Origin: Nanobdellota archaeon
GTDB lineage: Archaea; Nanobdellota; Nanobdellia; Pacearchaeales; GW2011-AR1
Length of the DNA stretch: 32,496 nucleotides
Direction of reading: 5' to 3'
NCBI GenBank assembly: GCA_018817405.1
Contig: JAHITZ010000035.1
Coordinates: 1 to 32,496 of the forward strand
Below the pieces are notes generated by a model. The model did no database searches. It had not been told where the DNA came from and worked only from the letters and a program-made list of their open reading frames with translations. Positions 15,552 to 22,745 of this stretch are shown here, piece after piece. Position numbers and translations under genes: made by a program. Numbering within the stretch: position 1 is the stretch's first letter; every line of letters begins with the position of its first letter.

Positions 15552-16999
15552 TTAACCAACTTCCCAATTATTTGCATGGCTTTCTTTGCGTCTAGTTTGC
15601 CTTTGAACTTAGCCATGACAAGGCCCATGTAGGCGTTTGGTGAGAGGCCGGGTTTGGACTTTACGATCTTTGTGATTTCTTCTTCGACTTCGTCATCTGA
15701 GACCTTTTCTATTTTAATTGCGTCTTGGAAGGGTTTGCCCTTTGTTAGGGCTTCCATGACTGGCTTTGCGTCTTCTTTTGAGATTTTCTTTTCATTAATG
15801 GCTTCTAGGATTTTTTCTAGAGAGGATTCTGGCAAAAGATCTTTGATTTTTTCTAAAGAAACTTTTTGTTTTGTTGCGAGTTCTTTTCTCCATAATGTGA
15901 TCATTTTTGCAACGAGGTTTGCGTCTTTTTCCTGGACTTTTATGAGGATTTCGAATTCGTCTAGGTTGTTGTCTAATACGAGATTGATTAGCTCGTTAGT
16001 GAGGCCTTTCTTTTTTAGTTCGTCCCTGATGTCTGATTTTAGTTTTGGCAGGGATTTTTTTACCTTGTTTATTCTTTCTCTTGAGATTTTTAACAAAGGA
16101 AGGTCTGTTTCAGGGTACATTCTTGAATGACCTGGCAAGGGTCTAAGAAATTTTGTTGTTGCGTCTGGATTTGCTCCGCGGACTTCTTGTTTGAGATCTT
16201 TTTTTTCTTTTGCTTTGAGATTTGCTTGTTGTCTTTCTATTTCTTTTTCAACTACTTTAACGAAGATTTTAGGGTCTTGGAAGCCTTTTATTTCTGCGCG
16301 AGGATGTTTTTTAATGCTGACATTGATGTCTTGTCTTATTGTTCCTATGCCTCGTTTGACTTTGCAAGCTCTGAGGATTTCTCCAATATGGAGAGCAACT
16401 TCTTTTGCTTGTTCTGGGGTTGTGATGTCCGGGGCTGTGACGATTTCAACTAATGGAATACCTAATCGGTCCAGTCTGTAAGTTGCTTTGTTTTTTTCTT
16501 TGGAAACTGAGCGAGCTGCGTCTTCTTCAAGGTAGACATACCAAATACCTACTTTTCCTGATGGCAGTTCTATAAAACCATCTTTAGCGATAAGAACAGT
16601 TCGTTGGAAACCAGACGTGTTGGAACCGTCAATAACTGTTTTTCTCATTATTTGTGATATTAGGACAATCTCGCAATTCAAAAGCAGAGAGATTTGCAAT
16701 GCAATGTCTAGGGCTTCAGGGTTGATTTCATGCGGTGGAGATTCGTCCAGTTCAACCAAGCAGGTTGTGTCGTTGTAGCATTGGTAAGTGAATTCTTTGT
16801 TTAGGTCTGACTCATAGAGTGCTGCAATATCTATCTCTCCTGTTTCACCTGCTACTTTGTGAAGTTTTCTTTTTACTTCAAAATCTGGTTTGTCTTTTCT
16901 TAGATAAGAAGGGCAATTGCAAAACAACTTGCCAGTGTTAGGGTCGAGTTGCTGATGTATTTCTAAACCTGCTTTTAGGCCTATTTTTACGTAGTCCAT
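15548..16999 (-). CDS. gatE: Glu-tRNA(Gln) amidotransferase subunit E without GAD domain
   Basis: GatE with GatD converts Glu-tRNA(Gln) to Gln-tRNA(Gln) in archaea. The start, I-G-L-K-A-G-L-E-I-H-Q-Q-L (residues 6-18), then K-L-F-C-N-C-P (24-30), M-R-K-T-V-I-D-G-S-N-T-S-G-F-Q-R-T and L-E-E-D-A-A-R, are GatE-like rather than GatB-like. R-P-L-P-G-H-S-R-M-Y-P-E-T-D follows near residue 290, and the C-terminal helical and YqeY-like domain (ending N-A-Y-M-G-L-V-M-A-K-F-K-G-K) is intact. Typical GatE is about 600 residues or more because a GAD domain is inserted before R-P-L-P-G. Here the region between the R-Q block and R-P-L-P-G is only about 25 residues, so the insert is missing and the length is 483, like GatB. 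The partner gatD is not in this window. Confidence 0.87.
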   Translation of the reverse strand: MDYVKIGLKAGLEIHQQLDPNTGKLFCNCPSYLRKDKPDFEVKRKLHKVAGETGEIDIAALYESDLNKEFTYQCYNDTTCLVELDESPPHEINPEALDIALQISLLLNCEIVLISQIMRKTVIDGSNTSGFQRTVLIAKDGFIELPSGKVGIWYVYLEEDAARSVSKEKNKATYRLDRLGIPLVEIVTAPDITTPEQAKEVALHIGEILRACKVKRGIGTIRQDINVSIKKHPRAEIKGFQDPKIFVKVVEKEIERQQANLKAKEKKDLKQEVRGANPDATTKFLRPLPGHSRMYPETDLPLLKISRERINKVKKSLPKLKSDIRDELKKKGLTNELINLVLDNNLDEFEILIKVQEKDANLVAKMITLWRKELATKQKVSLEKIKDLLPESSLEKILEAINEKKISKEDAKPVMEALTKGKPFQDAIKIEKVSDDEVEEEITKIVKSKPGLSPNAYMGLVMAKFKGKLDAKKAMQIIGKLVN

Positions 17000-17042
17000 A
17001 TAATTGGGAGAGAGAGGAGGTTATTAAAATTTGCTAATTTGG

Positions 17043-17236
17043 GGGTGTTGTCCGGAATAATAAGACCTTGGTGATTTAGTATTCCCACTTCGTAGGAAAC
17101 CAAGGTTTCCTAACAAGTCACCTTCCTTTACAATACTGCTCATGGCTGATATTCGACTGTCGTCGAAAACCCACCCTTGCCCCCCTCTTGCCCCGCCCCC
17201 AAATTTAGTGAAATCATTCTACTCCGGACAACGCCC
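17043..17236. repeat. palindromic element family B, copy 1, very C-rich
   Basis: The 585-base divergent gap 17000-17584 has no coding frame and holds two elements. This one has 14-bp terminal repeats of the form GGGYGTTGTCCGGA (17043-17056 and 17223-17236). Inside are TGATTT/AAATCA (17072-17077/17211-17216), a nested hairpin set that includes GGAAACC/GGTTTCC (17095-17101/17104-17110) within AGTATT/AATACT, and TTCGAC/GTCGAA (17152-17157/17162-17167). Five C runs of three to six bases lie at 17170-17200, a strong G-quadruplex motif on the minus strand. The TTCGAC hairpin, C-rich tract and right arm recur at 29657-29790; compared with that copy it carries roughly 60 extra bases after the left arm. 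Confidence 0.82.
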
Positions 17237-17396
17237 TAATTTTGGTTGTTTGAGCAGAGGTTTTTGAGAGGGTTACAACTGGGTAATAGCCTGATTAGTT
17301 GTAGCTAGTGTTATTGAATAGAGAAATGATATGTAGAAATATTTTTAGGATTGGATTTATTACTAATTGTTCTTTTGCGTTGTTTAATAAATCTGC

Positions 17397-17530
17397 AACG
17401 CTCTGTTGAAAATCTTTTTTCTGAATGTTCGCATCTCACCCACTCACCCAATTACCCAAGATTTGCTTCGCTTTGCTCAGCAAATCTAGTAATTGATAGC
17501 GAACAATTTCAGACTTTTTCAACAGAGCCG
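17397..17530. repeat. palindromic element family A, copy 2
   Basis: Terminal repeats GCTCTGTTGAAAA (17400-17412 and 17516-17528) and the next dozen bases match element 8156-8290 closely (29 of the first 36 positions). Stem 2 is TGTTCGC/GCGAACA (17426-17432/17499-17505), stem 3 is AGATTTGCT/AGCAAATCT (17459-17467/17479-17487), and an additional CAATTAC/GTAATTG pair lies between them. The 5' side holds C runs at 17439-17441, 17447-17449 and 17455-17457. Two base pairs differ from copy 1 by paired substitutions (one in the terminal repeat, one in stem 2), keeping the fold. No coding frame is present. Confidence 0.84.
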
Positions 17531-17539
17531 ACAAGAAAC

Positions 17540-17574
17540 CTTTAAATATGAGGTTCTTGTTTATTTAGCAAGAG
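17540..17574 (+). promoter_or_regulatory. promoter and Shine-Dalgarno-like site of the 909-aa surface protein
   Basis: CCTTTAAATATG (17539-17550) is a TATA box placed just past palindromic element 17397-17530. Transcription would start near 17568, leaving a short leader in which AAGAGGATT (17569-17577) lies about eight bases before the ATG at 17585. Confidence 0.5.
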
Positions 17575-17584
17575 GATTAACAAA

Positions 17585-20314
17585 ATGAGGTTATTTAGGG
17601 CAGCAAGTTTTGTTTTTGTGGTATTTTTGCTATTTTCATTATTAGGGGTTGTGAGCGCTAAGATGGTTAATGTTTATGTTACAGATGAATCTACAGGGGA
17701 TGGAATTGGGGGGGCGCAGGTTATTGCAACTATTCAAGGGCAGGGAGGAAATCCGGTTAATTTAACTCCGACAAATTCTGACGGATACACCCAGGAATAT
17801 AATTTTCCTTGGGAATCTACTTTCAGTGTTGAAGTTAGTGCAGAAGGATATGAAACTAAAACAACTGATGGGATATATGTTTTTGTGATTTCAACAGTTC
17901 CTGTTGAACTTGTTGCAACTGGGCCTGTAAGTGAATGTCCTAATGATATATGCGAAGCAGGGGAGAATGAATTTTCTTGTCCAGAAGATTGTCCTTTTGT
18001 TGAGGGAACTTCTTTTGTTTTAAATGTAGGATTAGAAAATGCAGAGTGCAGTGGGGATTATGTTGAAAGAGGGTCTTTTTTTGACCATCTTAGCACTGAG
18101 AGGCATCTTTGCGTAGAAAGGATAAGTACGTTTGATGAAAGTAAGCTTTATGTTAATGGTTCTTATTTTGAGTTTGATACTAGTGTGCCAGAAGAAGAGT
18201 GCAGCAAAGGTGGCTTAAAAGATGTAAGCTTTTCTATTGGTACTGCTTTAGTAAACCATTGTGTAAGTAAAGATGCAATACTTCAAGAACAGTTTGATGA
18301 TTATGAAAAACAAATTGTACTGGATGCAGCTGTTGTTAATACAAGCAGTTGTCCTTCAGGATATTCTCCTAGCGGACCTTTTTCGATAAGCACTGGCGAA
18401 ACAATTTTGTATTGTGTTAGATATCTTTTTGAACCTTCAGCAGGACAAGGGGGAGATTGCGAGATAAGCAATCCGAAGTGGGTTGACCCTGACAATATTC
18501 CTTTTGGTGTTGTAACAGGAGAGAGTGGTGCTGTTGGTCCTATTAATGGAACTTATGAAGGCATAGAAGGCAATGGTGCTTTTTTAGTAGTTGATACAAC
18601 AGTGGGATGTGTAAGTGATACGATAATTTTTGAGGTTAAGAAAGGACTGGATGAAGATTTTTGGAGTACTTATACTACGTTTACTGTGAGTGGTTTGGAT
18701 GAAAATAGGGCTTATGTTCAATGGTCTCCTGTGTGGTTTGAAAACCCTGCTCCTGGTGCAGAAGACGAGCCGGTTTATTATTCTTTTATTTCCAAGATTC
18801 AGGGTACAAGTGTTGAACTTCCGCGGTCTGAGTTTTTGAAAGTGGAAAAACCTGCTGAGGGATTTTCTGGAGATTGTGTTTTGTCTGGGGCAACATGGAA
18901 ACTGGGAAGCACAGATGTAACAAATGAAGATACTGTTTTTGGATGGGCACCTGATGACGAGCATCATGATGGTGATATAGTTAATTTACATGTAAGTGGA
19001 AACAGCAGGGAGGCGTGCGAAGGCAAAACAGTGATGTTTGAAATCTATGAATTAGACGCTTGGTTTGACCCTGATGACCCAATTGTTCAGTATGAGGGAA
19101 CCTATGGCACGACTCCAATTAATTTTTATAGGATGGGGTGGCAACCTCCATGGGTTCCTGATTTTATTGAAGATTTGTTGGGGTTAGAATTAAAGTATAA
19201 ATTTAAAGCATATATTGAGGGAGAAGAAGGAAATAAGGTTGAGACAGATATTGCGTTAAGGGTTGTAGAGCCAAGAGAAAGAGAGTGCGACCCTGGAGAG
19301 TGTCCAAGAGGGAGAACGTGCGTAGGTGGATTGTGTTTTGCTGAGTGCGACGGAAATGCAGATTGTGTTTCGCCGGAACGGATTTGCAATACTGAAACAG
19401 GGATGTGTGTTGAGTGTTTAACAGAAAATCATTGCACTAATCCGGAGAAAGGTTTGTGCAATGAGAATAGCACTTGTGTTGGATGTATTACAGATGATGA
19501 TTGTTCTGAAGAAGGGCTGTTAGCGTGTGAGGGAAACGATTGGGTGTGTGTTGAATGCACTTTAGATGCGCATTGTAATGAAGAAGGTCTGCCTGTTTGT
19601 GATACAGGGCCAAATACTTGTGCTGAAGACAGATGTGAGATAGAAAGCGCAGACTGGACTTCTTATGAAGTTGTAGGTTATGCAGATGGTTTTGCAGACA
19701 GCGTGTCAGTGGCTGCACACATGAGTGTTAGCATAAGCAATTTAGAGGGAGACCCTAACTTAAACTGTCGAAACACGCCGATAATGTTCACTTTATATGA
19801 ATCTGATTTTAGCAGGACTGGTCTTGACCCTGTGTGGAGTTCTGACCTGCCTTTGGCTGCAGATACAGAAGGTAATGCTTTGCTTTCAAGGTCACTTCGC
19901 TGGTTTGAAGAAGATGCAGGACATAGTGATTCAGATCCAGAGTATGTTTTCAAGGCGTGGGTAGATGGAAGTGACAGAGACACAGATTCTATGATGTCTG
20001 AGGAAGTTAGTGTGACAAGGCCCGAGTGTTCAAGCATTAGTGATTGTAGAGAAGGTTATGACTGTGTTGATAGTGATTGCGTTTTGATAGTTGAAGAGGA
20101 AGAAGAGGAAGAACCTGAGGAGGATTCCTGGACAGATTTTATAAAAGATATTATACCAAAAGTTATTGATGGTATCATCGGAGGGGCAGTAGGTTGGTTT
20201 ACAGGTGGTTTGGGGGGAGCGGCACTGGGTTTTATTAGTGGTTTTATGGGAGGAGGAGGAGGATTGGGTGATATTTTGGGAGGATTTTTTTCATATTTGG
20301 GTGTTATTTTTTGA
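17585..20314 (+). CDS. large secreted Cys-rich surface protein, 909 aa
   Basis: A signal peptide (residues 1-25, ending V-V-S-A) is followed by a beta-sandwich resembling carboxypeptidase-regulatory/PEGA domains (about 28-112: V-Y-V-T-D-E-S-T-G-D-G-I-G-G-A then V-S-A-E-G-Y-E-T). Next comes the motif C-P-N-D-I-C-E-A-G-E-N-E-F-S-C-P-E-D-C, common in archaeal surface proteins. Several similar Ig-like units follow. A dense Cys region (about 565-685) has repeated C-x5-C pairs such as C-V-E-C and C-N-E-E-G, probably disulfide-bonded. An acidic linker (run of Glu near 837) leads to a Gly-rich hydrophobic C-terminal tail (about 855-909) that may insert in the membrane. Role: surface structure or adhesion; no enzyme signature seen. 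Confidence 0.8.
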   Translation: MRLFRAASFVFVVFLLFSLLGVVSAKMVNVYVTDESTGDGIGGAQVIATIQGQGGNPVNLTPTNSDGYTQEYNFPWESTFSVEVSAEGYETKTTDGIYVFVISTVPVELVATGPVSECPNDICEAGENEFSCPEDCPFVEGTSFVLNVGLENAECSGDYVERGSFFDHLSTERHLCVERISTFDESKLYVNGSYFEFDTSVPEEECSKGGLKDVSFSIGTALVNHCVSKDAILQEQFDDYEKQIVLDAAVVNTSSCPSGYSPSGPFSISTGETILYCVRYLFEPSAGQGGDCEISNPKWVDPDNIPFGVVTGESGAVGPINGTYEGIEGNGAFLVVDTTVGCVSDTIIFEVKKGLDEDFWSTYTTFTVSGLDENRAYVQWSPVWFENPAPGAEDEPVYYSFISKIQGTSVELPRSEFLKVEKPAEGFSGDCVLSGATWKLGSTDVTNEDTVFGWAPDDEHHDGDIVNLHVSGNSREACEGKTVMFEIYELDAWFDPDDPIVQYEGTYGTTPINFYRMGWQPPWVPDFIEDLLGLELKYKFKAYIEGEEGNKVETDIALRVVEPRERECDPGECPRGRTCVGGLCFAECDGNADCVSPERICNTETGMCVECLTENHCTNPEKGLCNENSTCVGCITDDDCSEEGLLACEGNDWVCVECTLDAHCNEEGLPVCDTGPNTCAEDRCEIESADWTSYEVVGYADGFADSVSVAAHMSVSISNLEGDPNLNCRNTPIMFTLYESDFSRTGLDPVWSSDLPLAADTEGNALLSRSLRWFEEDAGHSDSDPEYVFKAWVDGSDRDTDSMMSEEVSVTRPECSSISDCREGYDCVDSDCVLIVEEEEEEEPEEDSWTDFIKDIIPKVIDGIIGGAVGWFTGGLGGAALGFISGFMGGGGGLGDILGGFFSYLGVIF

Positions 20315-20323
20315 GATAAGAAT

Positions 20324-20686
20324 TTATTCAGGAATTAATTCTCTTTTTGCAGAAATACCTTTAATACTAAGAACTTCTTCTAATGTTTTCAATTTTTCCA
20401 GCTGTTCAGTCGGTACAGAAACTTTATTTACAACATGATTCCCTACTCTAGTGTACAACGCTAGCGTATTCATATCATAATGTTCAAACATTCTCGTTTT
20501 AGAATTTATCTCTCCTAAGTGCCTAGTTCCATGTTGAGGAAAAATTGCCAACATAGCATATTGAACGTCTTGTCCATCTTTTTTAACTGGTTTAGAAATA
20601 TGCTCATATACTGAACATGCACACATAAAGTCCAGCCTAAATGCTCCTTCTAATTCCAATACTCTTTGAACTTCTAAAGGTATCAT
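20324..20686 (-). CDS. hypothetical protein, 120 aa
   Basis: Soluble protein of unknown family. It has a Cys pair in F-M-C-A-C-S-V near residues 20-26, a polar middle with T-R-H-L-G-E-I-N-S-K-T-R-M, and a C-terminal helix-rich segment. Its start is supported by CTTATAAAGC on the minus strand (20708-20717), a TATA box about 25 bases upstream of the ATG at 20686. It converges with the surface-protein gene and stops nine bases from it. Confidence 0.62.
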   Translation of the reverse strand: MIPLEVQRVLELEGAFRLDFMCACSVYEHISKPVKKDGQDVQYAMLAIFPQHGTRHLGEINSKTRMFEHYDMNTLALYTRVGNHVVNKVSVPTEQLEKLKTLEEVLSIKGISAKRELIPE

Positions 20687-20835
20687 ACAATTGAGAATTA
20701 ATTCACGCTTTATAAGCCTTTTGGTTTGTACTACTTTTAAGAGACGATAAAACTCCCTTCCTTGATGAAAATACTAAATTATCAAAATATAGAAATATAA
20801 TTGAAGTGGTTTAATAAAATATTGTAATATACTCT

Positions 20836-20959
20836 TTACAGCCCGTTTGAGTTAACAATCCTGATTTTGGATTGGGCTATCTTGGCTGTAATTATAACTT
20901 GGGTTGTCCTTTTCTAGTAACTCAGTATAAAAATGTTGCTAGTATTTATTTTGAGTTAC
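20836..20959. repeat. two imperfect hairpins in the 20687-21062 gap
   Basis: The 376-base gap holds no coding frame. TTACAGCC/GGCTGTAA (20836-20843/20884-20891) encloses CAATCC/GGATTG (20856-20861/20869-20874) with unequal unpaired sides. A second pair, GTAACTCA/TGAGTTAC (20917-20924/20952-20959), follows. No second copy is seen in the window, so whether this is an element or an RNA is open. The right part contains TATATATAAAG (about 21030-21040), a TATA box for the gene starting at 21063. Confidence 0.5.
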
Positions 20960-21062
20960 AGTTAATCACTTTTCAGGTGTTTGGTATATAAACTCTATTG
21001 GCTGGGGAAATATTTTTTGAGGTGTATCGTGTATATATAAAGATTAGCGGATTAAGTATAGG

Positions 21063-21311
21063 ATGAGGCAGGAAATGTGTATGTTGCCTGTGAGATGCAA
21101 GGGGTGTGAGGTTGTTTTTGACCTTTGGCATGTTTTGCAAGAACAGGAACAAAAAAGAGAGGTAAGGTTTTCACGAAACAATGAGTTTGAGAACTTTCTA
21201 AAACAGTCTTTATGCTGGAGGTGTCAGCAGATTATCTTAGAAGAGCCGACTGAAGAGCCTGATGAGGGAGGTGATGCTGAGGGATACCAAATGACCTTGA
21301 ATTTTGAATAA
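21063..21311 (+). CDS. small zinc-ribbon-like protein, 82 aa
   Basis: Two C-x2-C pairs are visible: R-C-K-G-C near residues 11-15 and C-W-R-C near residues 51-54, separated by about 36 residues, a spacing that fits a small treble-clef or zinc-ribbon domain. The tail is strongly acidic (E-E-P-T-E-E-P-D-E-G-G-D). Such proteins often bind nucleic acid or act as adaptors, but no family is recognised. A TATA box near 21030 gives an almost leaderless transcript. A T-rich terminator follows the stop directly. Confidence 0.7.
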   Translation: MRQEMCMLPVRCKGCEVVFDLWHVLQEQEQKREVRFSRNNEFENFLKQSLCWRCQQIILEEPTEEPDEGGDAEGYQMTLNFE

Positions 21312-21330
21312 TTTTTTCTTTTTGTTTTTT
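21312..21330 (+). terminator. T-rich terminator after the zinc-ribbon-like gene
   Basis: T tracts interrupted only by single C and G bases begin immediately after the TAA, with no hairpin. The same T6-C-T5-G-T6-7 pattern follows the gene ending at 22311. Confidence 0.55.
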
Positions 21331-21384
21331 ATTATTTAACACCATTAATTCTATATAGATATATCTGAAGTTATGAGATGAATG

Positions 21385-21396
21385 AAAGGAGGTGAT
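21385..21396 (+). promoter_or_regulatory. strong Shine-Dalgarno site deciding the start at 21400
   Basis: AAAGGAGGTGAT is a near-perfect match to the 16S rRNA 3' end and lies seven bases before the ATG at 21400. It would sit inside the coding region if the ATG at 21382 were used, so 21400 is the better start. Such a complete site is rare in this window, where most starts look leaderless, and suggests high expression. Confidence 0.75.
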
Positions 21397-21399
21397 AAA

Positions 21400-22311
21400 A
21401 TGGATAGAAGAGGAAAAATAACGCTGATTGCTGTTTTTTTAGTCATAGCGATTCTTGCTGTAGGTTTTGCTATTGCCAATCCAGGTGTGGGTGTAAAGAA
21501 AGCATGTATGGATGGTAGTGATAATGATGGTGATGGATATATAGACTGGCCTGACGATTCTGGGTGTGCTAATAAACAAGACGATAGTGAACTTAATCTT
21601 AATGTCGAATGTGATGATGGTAGTGATAATGATGGCGATAATGCAATAGATTACAACGATGCAGGGTGCTCTGGACCAACAGATAACGATGAAACAAACT
21701 GCGGGGACAGGGTTTGTGAAGGTGGAGAAGTTTGTGATGTTTGTGTAGATGATTGTGGTGTTTGTAATACTTGCTCTGATACAGATGGAGGGATATACTC
21801 TCTGGTATTTGGTACAACTTCAGGATACTATCTAGATGTATGGTATAGTCATGACGACTACTGCGTAGATTCTAGTAATCTCAATGAGTATTACTGTTCT
21901 GGAGATTATGAATATGGCCAGCAGATTTTCTGCGGAAATGACACATATGGGTCTCCATACTGTTCAGGAGGAGATGTATATATTGATTTTATAGATTATC
22001 TCTGTTCAAGCGGGGAATGTGACAGCACGACTGCTCAGGAACTGCTTGAGGAATGTGACTATGGATGTACATCAGGAGAATGTGATTCAATCCCAGATTC
22101 CTGTGATGATACAGACGGAGGATTTGTACTCACGTTACAAGGAACAGTAAGCGGTTACAGTGGCGGAAGTCCTTATAATTACACAGACTATTGTGTTAAT
22201 AATTCAACGGCAGTTCACGAATACTATTGTTCTGGTGCGAGTGTATACGGTTTTCCTGCTGGTTGTGTTGGTAACATAACAACTCAATGTCTAAACGGCG
22301 CCTGCGTCTAA
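21400..22311 (+). CDS. secreted Cys-rich protein with Ca-binding-like and DTDGG repeats
   Basis: 303 residues. After a short charged start comes a signal/anchor helix (about residues 6-27). Two repeats, C-[MD]-D-G-S-D-N-D-G-D followed by I-D and a closing Cys, carry D-x-D-x-D-G-like loops as in thrombospondin type-3 or dockerin-type calcium sites. Cys pairs follow (E-V-C-D-V-C, D-D-C-G-V-C). Then come two larger units, each beginning C-x-D-T-D-G-G, passing G-x-x-S-G-Y and D-Y-C-V, and reaching E-Y-Y-C-S-G; this pattern is familiar from DPANN surface proteins. Several N-x-[ST] sequons are present. The protein is probably disulfide-bonded and surface exposed, and well expressed given its Shine-Dalgarno site. 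No catalytic signature is seen. Confidence 0.78.
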   Translation: MDRRGKITLIAVFLVIAILAVGFAIANPGVGVKKACMDGSDNDGDGYIDWPDDSGCANKQDDSELNLNVECDDGSDNDGDNAIDYNDAGCSGPTDNDETNCGDRVCEGGEVCDVCVDDCGVCNTCSDTDGGIYSLVFGTTSGYYLDVWYSHDDYCVDSSNLNEYYCSGDYEYGQQIFCGNDTYGSPYCSGGDVYIDFIDYLCSSGECDSTTAQELLEECDYGCTSGECDSIPDSCDDTDGGFVLTLQGTVSGYSGGSPYNYTDYCVNNSTAVHEYYCSGASVYGFPAGCVGNITTQCLNGACV

Positions 22312-22329
22312 ATAAATGAAGTGTTTTGA

Positions 22330-22349
22330 TTTTTTCTTTTTGTTTTTTT
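22330..22349 (+). terminator. T-rich terminator after the DTDGG-repeat gene
   Basis: Three T tracts separated by single C and G bases lie 19 bases after the TAA, with no stem. They resemble the terminator at 21312-21330. Confidence 0.55.
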
Positions 22350-22486
22350 GATTCAAATACAGGAGAGAGTTTAGATATGCTGTTAAGAACTGTAGTAGAT
22401 AAAAATCAGCCGCCTGTTTTATCAGAAAGATTATAATAAACAATAGCTTAAACAGAATGATTCTAGATAATAATATCAAATAATTT

Positions 22487-22661
22487 TTTGGTGAGGCGGG
22501 TGAATGGTGGGCAATTAACTATGCAATTTTGATGTTGTAACAAACTCCTAATGTAATCTCTTCACACATTAAAACAACAGTCACGCGCTCGTTAATTGTC
22601 TGCTAGATTTTTTTATAATAACACTATATAATTGTTTGGTGTGGAGGGAGTGGGTGGGCAA
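22487..22661. repeat. G-rich direct repeats around a long imperfect hairpin
   Basis: The gap between 22311 and uppP has no coding frame. Two direct G-rich repeats starting TTTGGTG and ending GGTGGGCAA (22487-22514 and 22635-22661) differ by a few bases and one indel. The second contains GG, GGG, GGG, GGG (22643-22658), a quadruplex-prone motif on the plus strand. Between them is an imperfect hairpin: CAATTAAC/GTTAATTG (22512-22519/22591-22598), TGTTGT/ACAACA (22533-22538/22574-22579) and TAATGT/ACATTA (22549-22554/22566-22571). Its right arm contains CACGCGCTCG, similar to the palindrome at 23167 and 26583. It may be an insertion flanked by duplicated sites. Confidence 0.6.
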
Positions 22662-22745
22662 CAAATTAGACTATTTTATGTTACGTTGTAAACTAAATTT
22701 CCTTTTCTCAATTAACTTTATTAACTCTACATTTTAGTGAACTTC

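Noticed and set aside
17043-17236. Integron attC site, suggested by GTTGTCC/GGACAAC arms
   Set aside because: attC sites carry RYYYAAC at the 5' end and GTTRRRY at the 3' end; here the order is reversed, there is no integrase, and neighbouring genes are core genes in mixed orientation rather than a cassette array.
18301-20037. Antisense frames opposite the 909-aa surface protein
   Set aside because: They are complementary shadows of a clear signal-peptide protein and lack start context.
20836-20959. tRNA gene or known riboswitch in the 20687-21062 gap
   Set aside because: No T-loop GTTCRANNC motif, no CCA-type acceptor and no four-arm fold; only two simple imperfect hairpins.
22487-22661. 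CRISPR array, because of repeated G-rich units
   Set aside because: Only two direct repeats about 147 bases apart, with no regular spacers and no cas genes.
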